The notes under the pieces were generated by a model. The model was not told the origin of the DNA. It was given only the letters and a program-made list of their open reading frames with translations, and did no database searches. Of a stretch of 35,274 nucleotides of DNA, positions 31,384 through 35,274 are shown piece by piece (the stretch's first letter is position 1; each line of letters starts with the position of its first letter). Both the position numbers and the translations under genes were made by a program. Origin of the DNA: Dyadobacter frigoris (lineage in GTDB: Bacteria > Bacteroidota > Bacteroidia > Cytophagales > Spirosomataceae); NCBI RefSeq assembly GCF_005280585.1, contig NZ_SZVO01000005.1, positions 449,733-485,006 on the forward strand, read 5' to 3'.

Positions 31384-33200
31384 GCGAAAACAACAAATCA
31401 CAATCAACAGCAGCAGCTCCCAGCGGAATGCCGGGTTCCAGTTCCGGAAGACGTTTTGCCGTAGAAAAGCCAAAAAATATGAGTCTGACCGTGCGTAGGC
31501 TCTGGGGATATTTACAAAAAAATAAATTAGGACTTTTTACAGTCGTTTTATTTATATTGATCAATACGTTGGCTTCCTTAACGGGCTCCTATTTACTTCG
31601 TCCGCTGATCAACGATTACATTATTCCAAAGGATGTGGATGGCTTAATTCATATGCTCGGAATTATGCTCGTGATCTATATTGCCGGTGCGACAGCGGCT
31701 TATCTGCAAAGTCGTTTTATGATTATTATTTCTCAAAAAACGGTCAACGAAATGAGAAATGATCTTTTCAAAAAACTACAATCACTTCCCTTACAGTTTT
31801 TCGATACCAACAGTCATGGTGATTTAATGAGCCGGTTTACGAATGATGTGGATTTGATCAGTGAATCTCTGAACAACAGTCTCACCCAGATTTTCACGAG
31901 CATTATAACATTAACCGGCACATTTCTGCTCATGTTATACATCAGCCCATTATTGACTTTGGTGACACTGGTGATGGTTCCGCTTATGCTTTTCCTGGCT
32001 TCTCAGGTGATCAGGAGAAGTAAGAATTATTTCATTGCACAGCAAAAAGCAGTGGGGATAACGAATGGTTATATTGAAGAAATCATCACCGGAATCAAAG
32101 TCGTGAAGGTTTTTGGTTACGAGGAAAAAGCAGAAACAGATTTCGAAAAACTGAATTTTGATCTTCGCGATAAGGCGACGAAAGCACAAATGTTTTCGGG
32201 GATGATGATGCCGATTATGATCAATATGAGTACGATCAATTATGCATTAACGGCTACAATCGGTGGAATTCTGGCTGTAACACGAGGTTTGGATATTGGT
32301 GGTCTGGCTTCCTTTCTTCAATATTCGAGACAATTCGGAAGACCGATTAATGAATTATCCAGTCAGCTAAACAGTTTACAAGCTGCCTTGGCCGGTGCTG
32401 AACGTGTTTTTGAAATGATGGATCAATTGCCCGAACCTGCTGATGCTGAAAATGCAATAACACTTTCAAAAGTGGAAGGCCAAGTCCGCTTTGAAAACGT
32501 GACATTCAGTTACAGTGGGGATAAAGTTATTTTACATGACATAAATTTATCCGTAAAACCGGGTCACAAAATTGCATTTGTAGGCTCGACTGGGGCCGGA
32601 AAAACGACGATCATCAATTTACTTCCACGATTTTACGACATTCAATCAGGAAAAATAACGATCGACGGAACTGATATAAAAGATATTTCAAGAGAAAGTC
32701 TGCGAAAATCCCTTGCTATTGTTTTGCAGGATACACATTTGTTTACGGGTACTGTGATGGAAAATATTCGTTACGGAAGATTATCCGCAACGGATCAGGA
32801 AGTAATTCATGCTGCCGAACTTGCCAACGCGCACTCCTTCATAACCAGAATGCCTCAGGGTTATAATACTGTTTTGGATGGAGATGGAAGTAATTTAAGC
32901 CAGGGACAAAGACAATTATTAAACATTGCCCGCGCGACAGTCGCCGAAGCACCGATTTTAATTCTGGATGAAGCAACCAGCTCTATTGATACAAGAACTG
33001 AAAGGTTAATCGAACAAGGAATGGATACGCTAATGAAAGGCAAAACTACCTTTGTCATCGCTCACAGATTATCGACAGTCAGAAATGCAGATGAAATCAT
33101 TGTTTTGGAATACGGAAGAATTATCGAACGTGGAAATCACAATGATCTGATATTGAAGAAGGGGAAATATTACCAGTTATATACCGGGCAGTTTTCCTGA
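31380..33200 (+). CDS. ABC exporter subunit with catalytic ATP site (heterodimer partner B)
   Basis: The 606-aa protein has a ~35-residue Ser/Pro-rich cytoplasmic N terminus, six transmembrane helices over ~45-310 and a C-terminal nucleotide-binding domain. Walker A G-S-T-G-A-G-K-T-T is at 402-410, Walker B has Asp530-Glu531 and the switch His is at 562, so the catalytic residues are complete. The signature is L-S-Q-G-Q (506-510), the altered form expected opposite the degenerate Walker site of partner A. An ATGA overlap with the previous gene gives coupled translation and equal amounts. Together they resemble TM287/288-type heterodimeric multidrug exporters. No regulator is adjacent. Confidence 0.94.
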   Translation: MSENNKSQSTAAAPSGMPGSSSGRRFAVEKPKNMSLTVRRLWGYLQKNKLGLFTVVLFILINTLASLTGSYLLRPLINDYIIPKDVDGLIHMLGIMLVIYIAGATAAYLQSRFMIIISQKTVNEMRNDLFKKLQSLPLQFFDTNSHGDLMSRFTNDVDLISESLNNSLTQIFTSIITLTGTFLLMLYISPLLTLVTLVMVPLMLFLASQVIRRSKNYFIAQQKAVGITNGYIEEIITGIKVVKVFGYEEKAETDFEKLNFDLRDKATKAQMFSGMMMPIMINMSTINYALTATIGGILAVTRGLDIGGLASFLQYSRQFGRPINELSSQLNSLQAALAGAERVFEMMDQLPEPADAENAITLSKVEGQVRFENVTFSYSGDKVILHDINLSVKPGHKIAFVGSTGAGKTTIINLLPRFYDIQSGKITIDGTDIKDISRESLRKSLAIVLQDTHLFTGTVMENIRYGRLSATDQEVIHAAELANAHSFITRMPQGYNTVLDGDGSNLSQGQRQLLNIARATVAEAPILILDEATSSIDTRTERLIEQGMDTLMKGKTTFVIAHRLSTVRNADEIIVLEYGRIIERGNHNDLILKKGKYYQLYTGQFS

Positions 33201-33205
33201 TAATA

Positions 33206-33943
33206 TTATTTCGTTGGAGCAAACAGCTTTATTGTATAATCCAGTAAAGCCGTATTACCCGTTTTGCCGTGCCCTGGAATTACGATTTTTGTATCCGGAT
33301 ATTTTCCTCTTAGCTTCGTTACCGTTTCTGACCATGCATTTACATTAGCATCTTCAAGATTCCCTTTTGTTGCATCAATTTCCTTGATCAAACATCCGCC
33401 GAACATTACTTTGTCACTTGGGAAATATCCGATGATATTATCTTTTGTATGTCCCTCTCCATTAAATTCTGCAATAACTTTTTTACCCCCAACTTTCAAT
33501 TCAAGTAAATTATCAAAGCCGTTTTGAGGGATTTGGTAGTTTTTTGCTTTGGCGAATTTAATTGTTTGATTTGCTGCATAGGATCGAATTCCCTGCTTAT
33601 GAAATGCTGCCAGGCCGCCAAGACAATCTTCGTGAAAGTGTGTTGGAATAATAGCTACTATTTTACAATGCAAACTATCTCTAACCCAATTTATTAAAAT
33701 TAAAGAGGTTGAATCATCAACTGGCGTATCAAAAACAACCGCTTCATTTTTGTTAAAAACGATCATTCCGTTACAAGGAACTTTTCCAAAAGTCTCAGAT
33801 TGAAAATAGGTGATATGCTGATAAACGTTGTCTGTAACTTTCTGAATAATAATTTTATCAGAAGTAATACCTTTATCAGCTGCCACGGCAGATTTACATT
33901 CTGAAATAAAACAAAGACTGATGAAAAGAAATAGTTTTATCAT
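33206..33943 (-). CDS. bla: Subclass B1 metallo-beta-lactamase
   Basis: The 245-aa precursor has an N-terminal signal peptide (hydrophobic to about residue 13), so it is periplasmic. All B1 zinc ligands are present: His102, His104 and Asp106 in H-F-H-E-D, His165 in G-E-G-H-T, Cys184 in G-G-C-L-I-K, and His225 in P-G-H-G. The segment after Cys184 (A-T-K-G-N-L-E-D-A-N) is also diagnostic of B1 enzymes such as BlaB, IND and CfiA. Such enzymes hydrolyse most beta-lactams, including carbapenems, but not monobactams. The gene converges on the ABC exporter genes and is not flanked by mobile elements, so it looks intrinsic. No lactamase regulator is adjacent; activity has to be inferred. Confidence 0.93.
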   Translation of the reverse strand: MIKLFLFISLCFISECKSAVAADKGITSDKIIIQKVTDNVYQHITYFQSETFGKVPCNGMIVFNKNEAVVFDTPVDDSTSLILINWVRDSLHCKIVAIIPTHFHEDCLGGLAAFHKQGIRSYAANQTIKFAKAKNYQIPQNGFDNLLELKVGGKKVIAEFNGEGHTKDNIIGYFPSDKVMFGGCLIKEIDATKGNLEDANVNAWSETVTKLRGKYPDTKIVIPGHGKTGNTALLDYTIKLFAPTK

Positions 33944-34221
33944 AAAGATTTTTTGAGATTACATCGTTGTAAAACAATCCAATACTAATGTAAAAAAGCA
34001 TAGTTTTCAAGCTGTAAAATTACCTGCTCAACTTCACTATTAGAAAAAAATTAAATTTCATTAACATGTATTAACAATCCAGAAAATTTGCTTTGCAGGC
34101 TTGAATTATTATATTTGAACTATTGGGTCACAGTATTGTATTTCCAATAATTTAATTCCAATCATTCTTGAATTCATTATAAAAATATGAATTTTTCAAT
34201 GTTTTGATATTAATCGGCACC

Positions 34222-34641
34222 ATGCTAAAAAGAACTTTTATATTGTTTTTTTGCATTGGGCAAATCCTTGCCTCAGCACTGTTTTTCGGACAGGCGGAGG
34301 CTTCATGCAGGACTAATTTCGGTATCAAACACTTATCTCCTTTCAATAATAAATATTACGTTGAGGAAGATGAATTAATTGAAATTGATGATTCAATTTG
34401 TCAACGTGAGACATTTCTAAGCGCAGATGAATTTGAATGGAAAGAAAACCTGTCGAGTCTTTTACGTCACAGAACTTCCAACTACCGGTTCATTTGCCTC
34501 GAATCCATCCTTTCAGAATACTTTTATTTTTCCGCAAAATCTGTATTTCAACATTACACCAGGCAAGTTATCGGCTCCACTGAGGGATTACTTACCTTGC
34601 CGGATTATTACAGCTTTCTTCATCGTCTTTGCCCGTTCTAG
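34222..34641 (+). CDS. Small exported hypothetical protein upstream of an RND adaptor gene
   Basis: From the ATG at 34222 the product is 139 aa with a signal-peptide-like start (M-L-K-R, hydrophobic 5-23, cleavage near A-E-A-S). A TTG codon at 34204 would give a six-residue extension without support. The mature part has an early Cys, a Y-Y-V-E-E-D-E segment near 46-52 and several aromatic residues, but no known domain. It is 217 bp before the RND adaptor gene on the same strand. Coding is probable because of the signal peptide, but no homologous family is recognised. Confidence 0.5.
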   Translation: MLKRTFILFFCIGQILASALFFGQAEASCRTNFGIKHLSPFNNKYYVEEDELIEIDDSICQRETFLSADEFEWKENLSSLLRHRTSNYRFICLESILSEYFYFSAKSVFQHYTRQVIGSTEGLLTLPDYYSFLHRLCPF

Positions 34642-34787
34642 TCATTCTTTAAGGCTTCCTGCCTTACCAAATAAATTTAGCCGCAACATTTTATTATCGT
34701 ATAATCTGACGTAAAACGCCAGCTTCTAAGCGCGTATTTACAGATTCAGCTTATACACTTTTCAAGTCCTGTAAAATTCACAGGCGA

Positions 34788-34795
34788 TAAATTTG
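34788..34795 (+). promoter_or_regulatory. Putative -7 box for the RND efflux operon
   Basis: TAAATTTG matches TAnnTTTG exactly and lies 63 bp before the adaptor ATG, as at ileS. The best -33 candidate is a TTTT at 34759-34762 with too long a spacer, so the call is tentative. Confidence 0.35.
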
Positions 34796-34858
34796 TGCGC
34801 TACATCCTATTCCTCAATCCATATAAAACATTAATTTTCAACCTCTTAAATACTCATC

Positions 34859-35274
34859 ATGAAAAATTACAATTTGGCTGTTTTACTCGGCCTAGGCCTG
34901 TTTGCTGCCAGCTGTACTACGCAAAGCAAAGATACCGCAGAAAGCAAAGATTCAATTCCAACGATACCGGTTACAGAATTAAAAACACAGAAAACAGAAT
35001 TTCACCGAAAATACGTAGGTGACATACAAGCTGTGAAAAACGTAGAAATTTACGCCCGTGTTAAAGGATATCTGGAAGAAGTGTATGTTGATGAAGGAAA
35101 AGAAGTAAAAAAAGGTCAAATACTTTTCCGGATTAACAGTGAAGAATATGCCGCAGAACTGGCTAAGGCAAATGCAAGTTTACAAAGTGCCATAGCCGAT
35201 GCAAAAGGTGCAGAACTTGAAATGGGGCGGGTGAAAATGCTGGTAGAAAAAAATGTAGTTTCTAAAACAGAACT
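34859..35274 (+). CDS. RND efflux periplasmic adaptor (AcrA-like), 3' end outside window
   Basis: The frame runs from the ATG at 34859 to the window edge (138 residues). It opens with a lipoprotein signal peptide whose lipobox ends at Cys19 (A-A-S-C), then a Ser/Asp/Lys-rich linker and the start of a membrane-fusion protein. The biotinyl-lipoyl-like half-motif is visible as A-R-V-K-G-Y-L-E-E-V-Y-V-D-E-G-K-E-V-K-K (about 70-89) followed by G-Q-I-L-F-R-I-N, and then the first helix of the hairpin (A-A-E-L-A-K-A-N-A-S-L). The family links an inner-membrane RND pump to an outer-membrane channel. Genes for those parts are expected just beyond the right edge. Confidence 0.92.
   Translation, partial: MKNYNLAVLLGLGLFAASCTTQSKDTAESKDSIPTIPVTELKTQKTEFHRKYVGDIQAVKNVEIYARVKGYLEEVYVDEGKEVKKGQILFRINSEEYAAELAKANASLQSAIADAKGAELEMGRVKMLVEKNVVSKTE

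Overview
The window looks like chromosomal DNA of a Cytophagales-type Bacteroidetes, with Dyadobacter-like gene content. Signs of this are the moderate A+T content, weak or absent Shine-Dalgarno sequences, promoter -7 boxes of the TAnnTTTG type, a SusC-style receptor with an N-terminal carboxypeptidase-like domain, HmuY lipoproteins, DUF6934 proteins and a long type-2-like isoleucyl-tRNA synthetase. The genus is inferred from gene content, not measured. I saw no rRNA, tRNA, CRISPR array, transposase or integrase.

Layout. 1-3021 (minus): an edge-truncated glutamine synthetase, a DUF4230 protein and a bile acid:sodium symporter-like transporter. 3213-5245 (plus): an unknown polytopic membrane protein and a secreted GH16 glycosidase, ending at a clear terminator shared with a convergent beta-carbonic anhydrase. 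6084-7643 (minus): an AT-rich accessory pair, an ABC/AAA-type ATPase followed by a small PD-(D/E)xK-like nuclease whose gene is broken by a frameshift. 7801-11232: ileS, whose HIGH motif is swapped to G-I-H-H. 11232-13000: two tandem copies of a module made of a ~200-bp intergenic element, a DUF6934 gene and a ~55-60-aa partner gene; the second DUF6934 copy has a one-base insertion. 13027-14502: an HSD10-like dehydrogenase and two small unknown genes.

14499-18945: a DeoR regulator divergent from a 5'(3')-deoxyribonucleotidase across a region with repeated TTGCAAAT sites, then uvrB and a cupin_8 protein on the minus strand. 19381-22194 (plus): AraC regulator, VOC protein, DUF1003 protein, a small conserved protein and a YceI protein. 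22195-22960: a non-coding array of ~75-bp palindromic monomers arranged as 150-bp dimers. 23119-27501: a putative heme-uptake locus (TonB-dependent receptor plus two HmuY-family proteins) whose promoter carries a palindromic operator-like site between its -33 and -7 boxes. 27591-29368 (minus): a DUF1801/YdeI protein and an unusual GNAT-SRPBCC fusion. 29644-33200: a heterodimeric ABC exporter with one degenerate ATP site. 33206-33943 (minus): a subclass B1 metallo-beta-lactamase. 34222-35274: a small exported protein and the start of an RND efflux adaptor gene that runs off the window.

The most interesting material is the ATPase/nuclease pair (a candidate defence module), the duplicated DUF6934 module, the dimeric repeat array, and two features predicting intrinsic antibiotic resistance (G-I-H-H IleRS for mupirocin, B1 enzyme for beta-lactams). 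Both accessory modules carry a single-base frameshift, so sequencing error has to be excluded before calling them decayed.
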